Shown: positions 23,900-35,384 of the stretch, one piece after another | Layout: every line of letters starts with the position of its first letter | How positions within the stretch are numbered: the stretch's first letter is position 1 | NCBI GenBank assembly: GCA_022818135.1 | Contig: JAFMSR010000019.1 | Location: 32,837,863 to 32,901,862 of the forward strand | Direction: 5' to 3' | Source of the DNA: Saxidomus purpurata | Taxonomy: Eukaryota; Mollusca; Bivalvia; Venerida; Veneridae | DNA length: 64,000 bases | Program-made: the position numbers and the translations under genes | Notes under the pieces: generated by a model | What the model saw: the letters and a program-made list of their open reading frames with translations, nothing else | The model's database searches: none | What the model was told of the DNA's origin: nothing

Positions 23900-25190
23900 T
23901 TTGAAAGAAAATGCGAGTAATTAATCCGTCTTACAATTTTCAATATATTTAGAACTTGGTTAATTCGTCCAGAAATAAGTCTCCAAATGATGAAATAATA
24001 ATTCACAGCCGAAATAATGTGGTTACTTTCATTTACATATACATGTACGTAAATACATAGAGAAAAGCCGAAGTTTATTTTTTCACAATTAGCAAACAGA
24101 TACGCATTATTTATCAAAATAATGAAGTGCAAACTCTGCACCGTTAACTGGTCTAGATAAAGTGGCGACTCCTGATAAATTGTATAATTTATATACTTAA
24201 GTTTGATGGCAATAAACAAGACAACTTTTACTGTCATTGAAAACAACCGTGGATTTATTAACTGTAATCAAACAATAAAGCATCCCAATGTTAGAATGAG
24301 CGCACGTACATGTACCAGCAGTATTTCATTCGTATCACAAAACGTACAGTTCATTAAGGATAATTTGAAAGCGAGGCTGCGGAAAAGTCTAATATTAGTG
24401 TGTAATTTGTTCGGACAATATGAGGATTAAAGCTGCTCGTTCACAATTTCCGATGAAAATTTAATGTAATTTCTCAAAAATGATATACTAAAATGTAAAT
24501 TGTAGAATCACAACACAACTACAAGTCTAGGTAGGAACTTGAGTGAATATGTTGAAAATATTTGTGGGATTATTTTATCGGCACCGCTACACTATCTGTT
24601 TATATGGCAATTTCAAAAGCCTTTGCAACGCTTTATAATTTGGCAGCGTATAATTTCATAAATACACCAAAATTAATAGTAACTTATACTTTTTCATATT
24701 ATGTCCATACTTTATTATATTGTGTGAACATATTATTATATTATGCCGATACTTTCTAATATGGTGTGAACACATTATTATAGTATGTGCATACTTTATT
24801 TTATGGTGTTCCATAGTCCGGGATTTAAGTTTTATTTTTTTAGATCACAATAATTTTCTGAAAAACACCCATATTTGAAGAAATAGATTTGCCAAAATTG
24901 GACGTCAGAAGTAAATGGGTTAACAGAGAGGCGACGTAAGCCTAAACGTAGTCGCTATATTTGTACAACGGTTCATTTTACAGTCAAATGCGTTATACTG
25001 TACAACAGGTGAACTCCCACGAAGTTTAATGTGAAGAAAGGCGACCACGTCACTTAAACAATGACAAATGAGATATATACATATAGCCAAACGCGACAAA
25101 ATAAAAATTAAATGAATCTTATGAAAGCAAAGACACTAAAAACACTGCCATGTATTTGACGGATTTGACCAAAGCAAAATATTCCCGTTT
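23900..25190. other. Intergenic stretch 5' of the symporter gene
   Basis: No gene is supported. A clear TATA element at a sensible distance from the symporter ATG is not evident. The only recognisable element is the MITE copy at 24,428-24,660. AT-rich TATTATAT/ATACTTT tandem-like sequence occupies 24,690-24,800. Confidence 0.45.
24428..24660. mobile_element. TTAA-flanked MITE family, partial copy
   Basis: TTAA followed by AGCTGCTCGTTCACAATTTC, then the family interior CTAGGTAGGAACTTG, GGCACCGCTACA and AATTTCAAAAGCC. This matches the 25,997 copy in orientation. The right terminus is absent. Confidence 0.65.
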
Positions 25191-25326
25191 AGGTCATGAC
25201 CCAGCTGGCTCAATGGTGGGGTATGCACAATAAAAGTATAAATCTCCGCTACAACGCTTGTAAAATTCTTTTAATCTTTTATCTTTCGAGGAGCAAAAAC
25301 AAGGTATTTTAGTAGGAATTCCGTTG

Positions 25327-25640
25327 GGCTTTATATCTCTGCAGCCATTGGCTGGAATTAAATGAGGCTTTATATCTCTGCAGCCATTGGCTGGAATTAA
25401 ATGAGGCTTTATATCTCTGCTGCAATTGGCTGGAATTAAATGAGGCTTTATATCTCTGCAGCCATTGTCTAGATTTCAATGACCCTCTATATATCTGCAG
25501 CGATTGGCTGGAATGTAATGAGGCTATATATATCTGCTGCCATTAGCTGGAATTTACTAAGGCTCTATATATCTGCTGCCATAAGCTGGAACTTAATGAG
25601 GCTCTATATCTATGCAGCCATTGGCTAGAATTCAATGAAA
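25327..25640. repeat. 39-bp minisatellite
   Basis: Eight units of GGCTTTATATCTCTGCAGCC + ATTGGCTGGAATTAAATGA. The first three are nearly identical and later ones drift. The equivalent place in block B (34,305-34,340 and 34,640-34,665) has only single diverged units, so the array expanded after the duplication or contracted in block B. Confidence 0.8.
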
Positions 25641-25689
25641 CTTTATGTGAAGACTCCACTGGTTTTATTGCAATTGAATTACAATTTCT

Positions 25690-25885
25690 GATGTTATATT
25701 AAAGTTCCAGGATCACATTTACAAGTAGCTCTCATTTTATCAATAAAGATGCCTTACTGACAGAAATTACCTTTATTTGTACCAAAAACATTCCTAAGTT
25801 TGCTTTTTAAGTCGATAAGTACACGTTAGAAGCATAGCGCAGCATTTTTTATCAATGATGTTGCAATAAACAAGACAGAGAACAT
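25690..25885. repeat. Dispersed repeat, 1 of 3 copies in window
   Basis: TTAAAGTTCCAGGATCACA, ACAAGTAGCT, CTTTATTTGTACC, TTTGCTTTTTAAGTC and GCGCAGCATTTTT recur in order at 57,095-57,270 and 61,885-62,065. No termini or frame identified. Confidence 0.6.
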
Positions 25886-25996
25886 AATGTGTATGCATAC
25901 TATTACACGTTGATCAATTATGCATATTTGAACACATTTACAAAATATTTATACGCACATCAGTGTGCATTATTGATATGCATATTAGTACACATT

Positions 25997-26347
25997 AAAG
26001 CTGCTCGCTCTCAGTTACCGTTGAAAATTTTTTTTTATTTAAATTGATAAACTTATTCATAAACATAAAACTTAAGGCTAGAATCAAAATATAAGCAAAA
26101 ATCTAGGTAGGAATTTGCAGAAATTTATTAAAAATGTCGGTTGCACGGCACCGCTACATTAAACGTTTATATTAAAATTTCAAAAGCGTTTGAAATTGGA
26201 AGAGTATTTTTTTTTAAATTTAGAGATATACGTGACAGGAATTTTTACTGGAGCCCTTTTATATGACTTTATGTTCTTAAATACGTTTTTTACATACAGT
26301 TTAAAGAACTTTATTTATTTTACCAAAATCTGAGAGCGAGCAGCTTT
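25997..26347. mobile_element. TTAA-flanked MITE, complete copy
   Basis: Left AGCTGCTCGCTCTCAG and right CTGAGAGCGAGCAGCT are exact 16-base inverted ends. Each is bordered by TTAA, the target-site signature of piggyBac- or Kolobok-type transposition. The 0.35-kb body is AT-rich and non-coding. Family members lie at 211, 3,303, 24,428, 34,970 and 58,888. Confidence 0.8.
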
Positions 26348-26545
26348 AAGCAATTATTGATATGCATATTGGTACACATTGACCAAAAATTGATCGTATA
26401 CATAATGCGCATGCATACTAGAACAGATTGATCAAATATTAATAGTGCACATAATGTGTACGCATATATGCACACATCGACCACACATTGATAATGTACC
26501 TAGTGTGTTTGCAACATGGTACGCATTGACCAAATATTGATTGTA
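26348..26545. repeat. Small, diverged array of the 50-bp repeat
   Basis: About four decayed units with TATGCATATTGGTACACATT, GACCAAAAATTGAT and GTACATAATG words. They correspond to the long homogeneous array at 35,385-36,262 in block B. Confidence 0.7.
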
Positions 26546-26782
26546 TAGGAGAGTGCATCCAACACATTTGCCTATAGTGAAGCAGTTGCAAAAGCAAATT
26601 TTAGACATAACCGATACTCAAATCGAAACAAATCGATAAAGGTAAGTCGATTCACAACTAGACAATAATCTATACAGTGTTATATATATAAATAGTGCAA
26701 TTTGAAAGGTTTTCACACATACAAAATTATTGTTGCGTTCTTAAATAGTTGGCTAAATATATTATGTCACTTTTTGTACACT

Positions 26783-27508
26783 TTATATTCCACACATGAA
26801 AGGCAACTGTGCTCCGCAATTTGCGTCATACCACAATCTGTTCGAACCCAATAATAAACACAGATCAGTCGCTGTGTTGTCCGGATCCCCTGGACCCCAT
26901 TTGATCAATTTATCCGGTGTTCCATCATAATGTAACCAAGGCGATTTTACGTCTTTACGCTGACTATCGATAAAAACATTTCTTGAAAACCCTTGAAGTA
27001 CGCTTTTAGCATCCCCATATTTCAGCTCCGTATCGATTTTAATCAAATTTCCTCCGTCCTTATTGCACTGTGTTTTGGCCTCTTCTTGCGTTTTCATACT
27101 TGTATACAGTTTTAAACAGAATCCGTTAGCTGTCTCATTGTAACTAACAGGGCAGAGTGTTTCACAAATACTGAAATCTTTTTCCATTTTTACTTCGGTT
27201 GACTTTCTTTTGTTCTTCTGGCAATTTCGTGTTCGTTTTCTTATTCCGAAGAAGCCAACTCTGGCAGCTGTACAGGCTGACCACGTGGTCCATTCGTCAC
27301 ACGGCTGGAGATTCGTAATTGCCGTTCCAATCAGGGTGAGCAAAGGCTTATTAAGTTGTCTCCCCATTTTCAATAACATTTGTCCATCCACCTCATTGAA
27401 GGAGGTTATATTACCGTCAGATGCAGATACGAAACCTACGTCCATATTTGCTACAAACAGAAGCAAAGTAAAAGAAATAGCATGACTAAAAATCCAATAT
27501 ATCGCCAT
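26783..27508 (-). CDS. Secreted TSP1 + C-type lectin protein, copy A
   Basis: This is a single-exon frame of 241 aa. The ATG at 27,508 was chosen because GAAATGG is a strong context and it is the only upstream ATG kept in copy B. Upstream codons are open but not conserved as starts. Residues about 1-30 are a signal peptide (SFTLLLFVANM). Residues 70-119 resemble a thrombospondin type-1 repeat (C70-DEW-TTWS-AC79, RKRTRNC96, C115, C119). Residues about 123-240 form a C-type lectin-like domain (C131, C148, GGNLIKID, WGPGDPDN, C217, WYD, C231, C239). The sugar-site triplet is DPD (208-210), not EPN or QPD, and the WND motif reads WYD, so Ca2+-dependent sugar binding is uncertain. N33 and N124 are glycosylation sequons. 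Likely role: extracellular recognition or adhesion. A 5' UTR exon may exist. Confidence 0.85.
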   Translation of the reverse strand: MAIYWIFSHAISFTLLLFVANMDVGFVSASDGNITSFNEVDGQMLLKMGRQLNKPLLTLIGTAITNLQPCDEWTTWSACTAARVGFFGIRKRTRNCQKNKRKSTEVKMEKDFSICETLCPVSYNETANGFCLKLYTSMKTQEEAKTQCNKDGGNLIKIDTELKYGDAKSVLQGFSRNVFIDSQRKDVKSPWLHYDGTPDKLIKWGPGDPDNTATDLCLLLGSNRLWYDANCGAQLPFMCGI

Positions 27509-27799
27509 TTCTATAATTTTACGTCCCATTGAGTCAAAAAATTTACTGAATATGTCTAGTCGTACAAGCACCTAATCGAAGTGAGATTATATTTACTGTA
27601 TATTGGATGGTTTTCGCGATGATTTATTTTTTTGCTATTTTCGTGAATTTCCCCATTCGATACATGTTATTTAAAAAGCTCGTGAAAAATTCATTTTACA
27701 TAGATTTACTATAATGATAGAATTCTGCTTTTGCGAACTTAAAACTCGCAAATAAGAGTATCTGCTCACAAATCGCGAAATTTTCGCCACGCGAAAATT

Positions 27800-28225
27800 G
27801 ACCATTGTACAGAACTATGAGGTTCACATGCACCTATGCAGAAACAAAGGTCACGTGTATATGTGGTATGCCAGCGTCTAGAATAGAATGTTGGTTAATC
27901 ATTTACATTTGTGTTGTTCATTTGTCTCTGGAAATTAAGGAAAAGCAAGAGAAAACCTTCGTTTCCACACCCCTAAATACGTTAATATCGTTACTTTTAA
28001 GGAGCGAGTTATTCTCATTTCAAATGTTCCATTCCGAACTCATTCATTCATTCACTCATAAAGCGATCGTTCAGTCATGCACGTATTTATGTATTCAGAT
28101 ATTCTTTCGTCGTTCGTTTATTCATTCTTTGCTTCAGTCAAGCATTCATATATTTCATCAGTCAGTCAGTTTGTCATTCACGTAGCTGTATATTATACAA
28201 GCCCTTCGTTTAGACATTTAATTAG
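27800..28225. other. Gene-free upstream region shared by both duplication blocks
   Basis: This corresponds to 37,490-37,940. It contains ATTCATTCATTC-type and CAGTCAGT-type words but no conserved frame; the frames seen in the two blocks do not agree. Confidence 0.5.
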
Positions 28226-28227
28226 TT

Positions 28228-29245
28228 TTTGGCCTGGGGACTGAAAGTCCCCAAGGCCTAAGTTAGTATACCACATTTCAAACCCTGCAAGAATTTTAGC
28301 CGTGCTATGTGCGAATAACAACTGTAAACATGCGCTATGCGAAAGTAGTGCAAGACAGACCAGATCAATCTTCTGTTTGAATGCCGCATATGATAAGAAC
28401 ATGTTACAAATAAAAATAGTACATCAAACTTCAAACGACTGCAGGAAGGTATATAGCTTACGGGCTGCATTACACATTTTTTTCTGTTTTAGAAATTAAT
28501 GCGCTGTTAGCTGATTACGGAAGATAATCATATGCATATCACGGAAAAGTACGGATATTTACGGAAATTTACGAAAACGTACGAAGCTCGATATAAGAGT
28601 TTGTAGTTTGATTTTCAAATTTCCGATGTTATTTCATTGCCAACTTTGTTATTTACGAACGATAACATATATATTTACCTAAAAATAAATGTCTCTAAAA
28701 AAAGATATAATTTACGTACATTCCCGAGAAGGAACTAACGTGATCAAATTCACCCGCCATTTATCGAGGACGCTGCATGTCGAGGCCCAGTGAACGGTTT
28801 CACTGATTACAACTACAAGGTAACCCAGAATCATTTTTGGTTTTCTCTGTTATACACATTGTACAGTACTGTATTTATATTTCATTGCTGGTATTGCTTT
28901 GTTTGTCTTGTCATTGGTACACAATGATTTTCGATCCACATCATCAGATCATATCGCTTGAAGTTGTACAAAGCGCAGATCGAATTATTTGTACTGGCTT
29001 AAACATTTTATAATGTTGACTATGTGATTATTTTTCATTTAACGTACATTTCATAATAAAACAAACTTCCCTGTCACCCATATATTTGTGAATCATTCAT
29101 TCTGTGTCATATATTGAATTTCGTCCTCTGCACATTTCGACCCGCGCTTTAGGTAAGATTCAACGCAGAACACGTAGGTGAAAAGTTGTTTTTCGGGGAG
29201 GTTAACCTATAGCCCCCAGGCCTTCAGCGCTCACAGCGCTTTGAT
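28228..29245. mobile_element. About 1-kb insertion present only in block A
   Basis: Block B reads straight through (CATTTAATTAGTTG|TTTATATAAACATT), while block A is interrupted at the matching point. The left end is GGCCTGGGGACT hairpinned with AGTCCCCAAGGCC. The right end carries CCCCCAGGCC, an inverted echo of GGCCTGGGG. No transposase frame is present. A possible exon-like piece with donor ACAAG|GTAACC lies at about 28,771-28,821. Confidence 0.6.
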
Positions 29246-29399
29246 TCATATAACCATTTAGAGGAATAGTCATTTAATTAGTAATTCGTTTGATCAGTTT
29301 CTCAGTTTGTAATTCAGTCAGATAATCATTATATCTGTCAGTCACTTTGTCAGTCATAAAGCTGTTCATTTTATCGGTCGCCTGACAGTAACTCCATAT

Positions 29400-29700
29400 A
29401 CTTATTAGCTAGTCAGTCAATTCCGTACATAAGTCAGTCGGTTAACTCTTCATATAAACCAGTCGGTTAACTCCTTATACAAGCATGTACGTTTATTCTT
29501 TTTATAAGACTGTCAGTTAACTCCTTATATAAGTGAATCGGTTAACTTCTTATATAAGCCTGTTAGCTAACTCTTGAAATAAACATGTTAGTTAACCCTT
29601 TATATAAGCCAGTTAGTTAATTCTTTATATAAGCTTATCAGTTAGCTCCTAATTTAAACCAGTCAGTCAGTCAGTCCGTCAAAAAAGCGTCAGTCAGTCA
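29400..29700. repeat. Degenerate 22-25-bp tandem repeat
   Basis: About a dozen units around AGTCAGTTAACTCCTTATAT + AAGCC. The block B counterpart is 38,080-38,490. It leads directly into the CAGT microsatellite. Confidence 0.7.
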
Positions 29701-29714
29701 ACTCCGTCATAAGC

Positions 29715-29913
29715 GTCAGTCAGTCAGTCAGTCAGTCAGTCAGTCAGTCAGTCAGTCAGTCAGTCAGTCAGTCAGTCAGTCAGTCAGTCAGTCAGTCAGT
29801 CAGTCAGTCAGTCAGTCAGTCAGTCAGTCAGTCAGTCAGTCAGTCAGTCAGTCAGTCAGTCAGTCAGTCAGTCAGTCAGTCAGTCAGTCAGTCAGTCAGT
29901 GAGTCAGTCAGTA

Positions 29914-29950
<37 letters not shown>

Positions 29951-29960
29951 TCAGTCAGTA
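29715..29960. repeat. (CAGT)n microsatellite with (CAGC)n end
   Basis: Nearly perfect CAGT repeats run from about 29,718 to 29,912, about 48 units, followed by CCAG/CAGC repeats to 29,946 and a few more CAGT. Block B has only scattered CAGT words at the same place, so the tract expanded in block A. Confidence 0.9.
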
Positions 29961-30687
29961 CTTGTATAAGTGTGTCAAATGGTCAGTCAGTATGTTATGC
30001 AGTCAGCCGTTCGCATAAGCTAGCTATAAGATTTTTCATTGCTTAAAGAGGCACTCCCTTACATTGGTGTCGCATTAAATAACTCCTAAAGCATGAATAA
30101 TATAATATTTGCAAGTATTATTACTTTACTTTAAAAGTTTAACTTAACATTCACCATCGGTAGAATAAGGTTTTAAAATATGTTGCATTACACGTTAGAA
30201 CATTCAATAATCTTTGTAAGAATGTTGTTGTACAATTAAAGTGCGCATAGCGATTAATTACATATTAATGGCTTCTCTGTGATGATTTTTTGTGCTAGAA
30301 TTATGCAGTTTTTGAATGTTGTTCTTTACAATTGCATGTAATTATCATTTTAACGTGCTTTAAACACATTATTAATGTTTGGAGTTTAGCATCTGCTGGA
30401 TGTAGAGAGCGCCTCTTTAATCCGTTTTTATCAAATAGCCTCTCAGCATAAGCATTTTGGAGACGAAAGAAAATAAAATTAAACCTTAGCCTGAAAAAAT
30501 ATGTCAATTAGCGTTTCCATGACAATGTTCTATTAATGACGCGAAAGCTTATATCAGTAGTACACACATAATTTATTCTTCTCGTGCCAAAATTTGTCTG
30601 AAACACGTGTAAATATTAGCCCAAGTTATAATAGGATACATACTGGTATGCCTGGTCCTAATGACAAACTGACAAAATGGAAACATA

Positions 30688-30880
30688 TTCAGTTACAGTA
30701 AACTTCGTATATTATGACTCCGGATACAACGACTACCGTAACGGATATAGCGAAATTCCAGATATAAGGAACAAGTTGTGTATGCTGTATAGATTTTTCA
30801 AAAGCTATAAGGAAATAACATACTCTGGACATAAGGAACAACTGGTCCCAAGGAGTTCGTTATATACAGAGTTATCAGTT
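30688..30880. repeat. Dispersed repeat, ATATCCG family (3 of 4)
   Basis: CAGTTACAGTAAACTTCG opens it; CTCCGGATACAACGAC, GGATATAGCGAAATTCC and GTTCGTTATATACAGAG follow. The block B counterpart at 39,918 is homologous by duplication, so this element predates the segmental duplication. Confidence 0.65.
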
Positions 30881-30949
30881 TGGTCAAAAGGTTTAAGGAA
30901 ATTGTTTAGAACTGTATTCATGTTACGTCTTTGACAGACGTCGATACTA

Positions 30950-33080
30950 ATAAAAATAGAAAAAGGTTTCCCTGCTGATGCGATCCTTATATGTTGTCTT
31001 AAGTACTTGGCCCTAATATGTAAGTAATTACTCAGTTACATGCTCAACGTAATGGGTTACGCCCCTTATACTGGTGAGTTCTGTAATGCACACAATCAAT
31101 CATCACTATCTTCTGGGCGCCAAAGCTTCTATCTTATATCTATTTATAAGTGACTGAAAGATGTAATTATGACAGCGTTTTGACTGTTTATCCTTCTTTG
31201 ATGTTCAAAAACTTTGTCTATGTGTATACTGCATTTCAGCCTTGTGAGAATAAACCCCATCCGTATGTAGGATTGGTATTCATTCTCCTTCACGATGCTG
31301 TGATAGTGGCAATGTGAGATGAGTAGACATTTTCATATTTAAGATACAGTTTCTTGCTAGAAATGTCAAACAAAAAAACAACCTTTTTGGCTGAATGACC
31401 TCGACCAAGGGCCTTTAACCCCCAGATGTAACACTCGTGCTATATTGTGACCAACTCTCTGTCAATCCATCCATCGTTTGCCTGAAGGTTAATGGTCCTG
31501 TGATAGTATGATCGTCTTTAATCTTCATTTTTCGTAAAACATGAACAATCTCTCAGCAGCATGGACCTTTCTCTCGGGATCACATCTCATCAGCATTTAC
31601 AAATAAAACACATTTTGTATACAAGCTCTAAATTCGACTCACATTTCATAACCTATTGGACGCTTTTTAAGACCGCAAATAGTAACAATACGAAAATATC
31701 AAAGCAAAGTTTAGTGTAAATCTTGTTTTAAGCTTTACCGGAAAAGTCGTTTCAAAACGTTTATGGTTTGATTTGCCAAGAAATGTGTTACGTTATATCA
31801 GTTTTGAAAGACTATTAAAGGCTCCTGTATATTGAAAACTCCTCGGGTTAATAAAAACACATTAAGAAAATTTTGAAAACGACTTTGGACACGATTTTAC
31901 CAGGTTTGAAACTCGTTTGCTTACACGCCCCTGTGTGATTTGTGAAGAAAAAATTTAATGCGCATGTGCATAGACATGCGCGTGACCTCTGTATGCCCTA
32001 AAGCTGGCGTATACAACACACGTAGTGAAGTCGAAAGTATCGTATTTTGCAGTGACGCGTATCTGCCGAGTGCGTTTTAAAACATGTCTGATATACGGGT
32101 ATTATACATGTATATATACACTTGAATTTGTACACTCCGGTCGCGTATAATTTATCGCCGAGTTCTATATTGAGGCTTTGACATTCTGACACACTCATTT
32201 TAGTACAGTTTCATTAACCGAACTGAAGTCACGTTCGGTATGCACTTACCTCTCCCGGATTGAACTAAACATTAGCATATTTAAAATGTTTCATTATCCG
32301 AACTGAACTCACTTTTAGTATGCAATGACCACTTCCGGTTTGAAATTAACATCAGCGCAGGTAAATTTCTATTCGGACTATTTTAAGAATTATCTTTTTA
32401 TGAGTAAGCATACTGATTTTTGTGTTTTTGTACCGTCTGTGCCCATGGGTTGCACGCACTGATTCAACTGAAGTTTTAAAATTACGATGGCACTTGTTTA
32501 TTCAAACTAATTTCTAGCTCTTTAGGACTACATATTGAGAGCTGTTTTATTGCAAGTTCATTTACAATATTTATTTGCAATCTGAAACACAAGTTTGCGA
32601 GATTTGCAAATCAGATTTGATTTTCTTGACATTGACTTCCATCTTGTGTTCACATTTTAACGTTTCGGATTTGAGCAGTTAAGTCTCTTTCAATTTAGCA
32701 TGTCAAATTCTACTTAATAGTTGAACAGAATTTCACAGAATAAATAAGTGAACATGTTTACGTCTTGGACTTTTTAGTGATCATTTACACGTCTTGGCGT
32801 AAACATTTCAGTATATCACTTGAAGTTGAACAGTTAAGTATTGCTTGCCTAAACTTAATGTACATTGTGCCAACACAACCGTCCCACCAGTACTTTCAGT
32901 GCTTTGATTTAATTAGCTACTTTTCTCGCGTACAGATTTTGTGCATGCACAGTGGAAGAAATACCTCATAACCGAACGTATTGAGTAGGTCTTTTTGTCA
33001 ACTTTTTGTCATTTTCAGCAAATAAAGCTAAAGTTTGACTAAGTTATTAAAATATGACAATATATATAATTTCTTCAGGA
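30950..33080. other. Gene-free stretch spanning the end of block A
   Basis: Up to 32,170 the sequence pairs with block B; beyond that it is single-copy within the window. No frame is conserved between the blocks here and no element is recognised. Confidence 0.5.
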
Positions 33081-33084
33081 TTTT

Positions 33085-33600
33085 CTATGACAATTTGATT
33101 AAACCTTGTCAAGGGGACATGAATAAGTACAAACTTCAGACGTTTTGCATGAATGGAATTCTTTCCATGCAATGTTTCATCGGCATTAATTTGGTGGTTT
33201 CAGTGGAGTTATCGTTTGTTGAAAATGATTAACACACGTACACTACGACGAACTCCAACAACCGCTCACCTTTGTGCAAGGTGAGCTAAAAAGGGTAAAC
33301 CATGTAGGCCCCTACCTTTTACATGTAAACACGTGATCATAACTTACAATGTTAGAAAAATTAAGTCGGTCTGATGATAAAGTTATGCATTGTTTATTAT
33401 ACAATGTATGAATAACGGTTGTTAAATACATATGATAAGGAACACAATCAAGGTAGGCAGGTACGGCAAAGTTCATCCGTGATTGCGTTTCCAATTTATA
33501 CACGGGCCGCCACTCATGTACGCTGTATATGATAAAATAGATGTGTACTGTTTAATCTGACTTTCCGATAAATAAGTTTTCACCTGTGAACCTTTTAAAA
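33085..33600. repeat. Dispersed 0.5-0.6-kb repeat, copy 1
   Basis: It matches 46,780-47,397 in order: TTGTCAAGGGGAC, CGTTTTGCATGAATGG, ATCGGCATTAATTTGG, CACCTTTGTGCAAGG, AATCAAGGTAGGCAGG, TGTGAACCTTTTAAAAC. In this copy the GGTGAGCTAAAAA motif is single; in the other it is amplified. Confidence 0.75.
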
Positions 33601-33869
33601 CTATAATAACAAGTTCACTGTGATGATCCTACGGCTTTGAACTCGGAGGATATCTGGGATTCGGAGCAGCTATTTATAGCTTTAGAAACAGGTGGTGTAG
33701 AACTTTCTTTGGTTTCTTTAATATTATATGTCTCTATGAACCTGTACAGATTTGGAGCAATGAAATACCTACACGCCTTTTTATTTTTCTTGGACTATCA
33801 CAAGCAATTACCACGAGTAAAGAAACGCAAAATCGTTAAAATATCAACACATTATACAATACATTTCGA

Positions 33870-34150
33870 AAAGACGAAATAACATTTCGTAAAAATGTAG
33901 TACGATTTCGTAAAAACGAAATAAGATTTCGTAATAACCAAATACTATTTCGTAAAAAACAAATATCATTCCATAAAAACGAATGAGCATTTCGTAATTA
34001 CGGAATATTATTTCGATTTTATAAAATCTTATTTCGTTTATACGAAATGTTATTCGTTTTTTCAAAATCTTATTTCGTTTTTACGAAATGTTATTGCATT
34101 TTTACGAAATCTTATTTAGTTTCTACGAAAATTAATATATTTCGTAATTA
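33870..34150. repeat. Palindromic 20-22-bp minisatellite
   Basis: About twelve units of ATTTCGTAAAAACGAAAT separated by AAGA, AACA or similar. Each unit is itself self-complementary, so the array reads alike on both strands and could fold as a row of small hairpins. Confidence 0.8.
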
Positions 34151-34969
34151 CGTCATTCCACGGGCACCGTACAATAGTGGGGTACAGGTATGCACAATTA
34201 TTATATAATTTCATGCAGAAGAAAATTTCGTTACAACGCTTGTAGAATTCTATAAATTTTTTATCTTTCGAAGAGCAAAATTTAGTTGAATTGGGAATTT
34301 CCCCCGGCTCCGTATTTCACATCTTTGCAGCTATTGTAATTAGTGGGAAGCTTACACGTTTGTTCATGTACATAACAAGAGGACATGCGCATACAGTGAA
34401 GCCAGATGCGAACACCCTTGGGAGCACAATATTTGTTTCTGTTGTCGAGAGGTGTTGTTCCAGATAGGTCGGTTCCCTATACAATTGATTCGACGGGAAA
34501 GAAAATGTGAGTCTTTTGATGGAGGTTGCTGCTCTAGAGAGAAGACATTCGAGGAGGTTGGGCTGTATTACATTTGTATCAGCATTTATCGGTTGGTCAA
34601 TTATCCTTTGATTATGGCACCATCCGCATACTTACGTTTTCAGCAACCACTGGCTGAAATTTAATGAAGCTTCGTGAGAGGTTTCAGTTACAAGAACAGA
34701 TGTACTTAATAAGAGCATGTTCCAGTATGATGCCAAAGTCCTCAGTAACCTTAGATCTTCGTCGTTTTTTATGTAACAGTTTTAAACTAATAATGATGTA
34801 GGGTTCAGCATTAAATAACACTCAAAATCAGTGTAGCATGTAATTGTACATTTGTCGATAATAATTTATGATGTTAAACATTTCAATCTTTATACATGTA
34901 AGTTTTAAAAGTAAGATAAATCTAAGAGCATTAAAATGCCAACCGTACTTTACCACAACACTCTTGCTT

Positions 34970-35318
34970 AAAGCTGCTCGCTCTCAGATTTTGGTGGAAA
35001 ATTAAAGCTCTCAGAACGCTCTGATAATAACATTTTTTCAGAACGAAAAGTCAAATAAATAGGTTAAAGTATAAATTCCTGTTACATATATCTGTACACT
35101 TGAAATTATAAAGTGCTACAAACATTCTTGAAAAAAACATCATGTAGCCTAGCGGTGCCGTTAAACTAAGCTCAACAACATTTTTAGCGGATTTTTGAAA
35201 ATTGCTATGTTGATTCTCGATTGTTGTGTTGATACTACCATTTAGTTCTACACGTTATGTTCTAACACATCATTTTGAAGAAATGGAAATATTGCACTAG
35301 AAACAGAGCGAGCAGCTT
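34970..35318. mobile_element. TTAA-flanked MITE, reverse-oriented copy
   Basis: TTAA + AGCTGCTCGCTCTCAG at the left; CAGAGCGAGCAGC + TTAA at the right. The left interior (ATTTTGGTGGAAAAT) matches the right interior of the 25,997 copy, so the two lie in opposite orientation. They probably inserted independently near the same array. Confidence 0.75.
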
Positions 35319-35384
35319 AAAAAAATCGAAAAAATAATTTGTACGTATACTCATACATGTACATATAAAAATTGACCAAACATA

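Larger units (their letters stand above)
25190..32170. repeat. Segmental duplication block A (about 7 kb)
   Basis: It is collinear and in direct orientation with block B (34,160-41,390). Anchors in order: CAATGGTGGGGTATGCACAA; the 50-bp array remnant; the TSP1-lectin gene; GGTATGCCAGCGTCTAGAAT; CAGTCAGT-rich DNA; CCGGATACAACGAC; CTTCTATCTTATATCTATTT; TGTGACCAACTCTCTGTC; GCGTATCTGCCGAGTG. Block A alone carries the insertion at about 28,228-29,245 and a much larger CAGT tract. Confidence 0.85.

Noticed and set aside
24203..24430. 75-codon plus-strand gene upstream of the symporter
   Set aside because: No domain, no splice context, and it runs into the MITE at 24,428.
27509..27571. Longer N terminus for lectin copy A
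   Set aside because: The frame upstream of the chosen ATG begins at a GTG after a stop, and its one extra ATG is TTG in copy B. The ATG at 27,508 is conserved and in better context.
33844..34065. 73-codon minus-strand gene rich in FYE/FRFYEI words
   Set aside because: It is the translation of the palindromic ATTTCG minisatellite.
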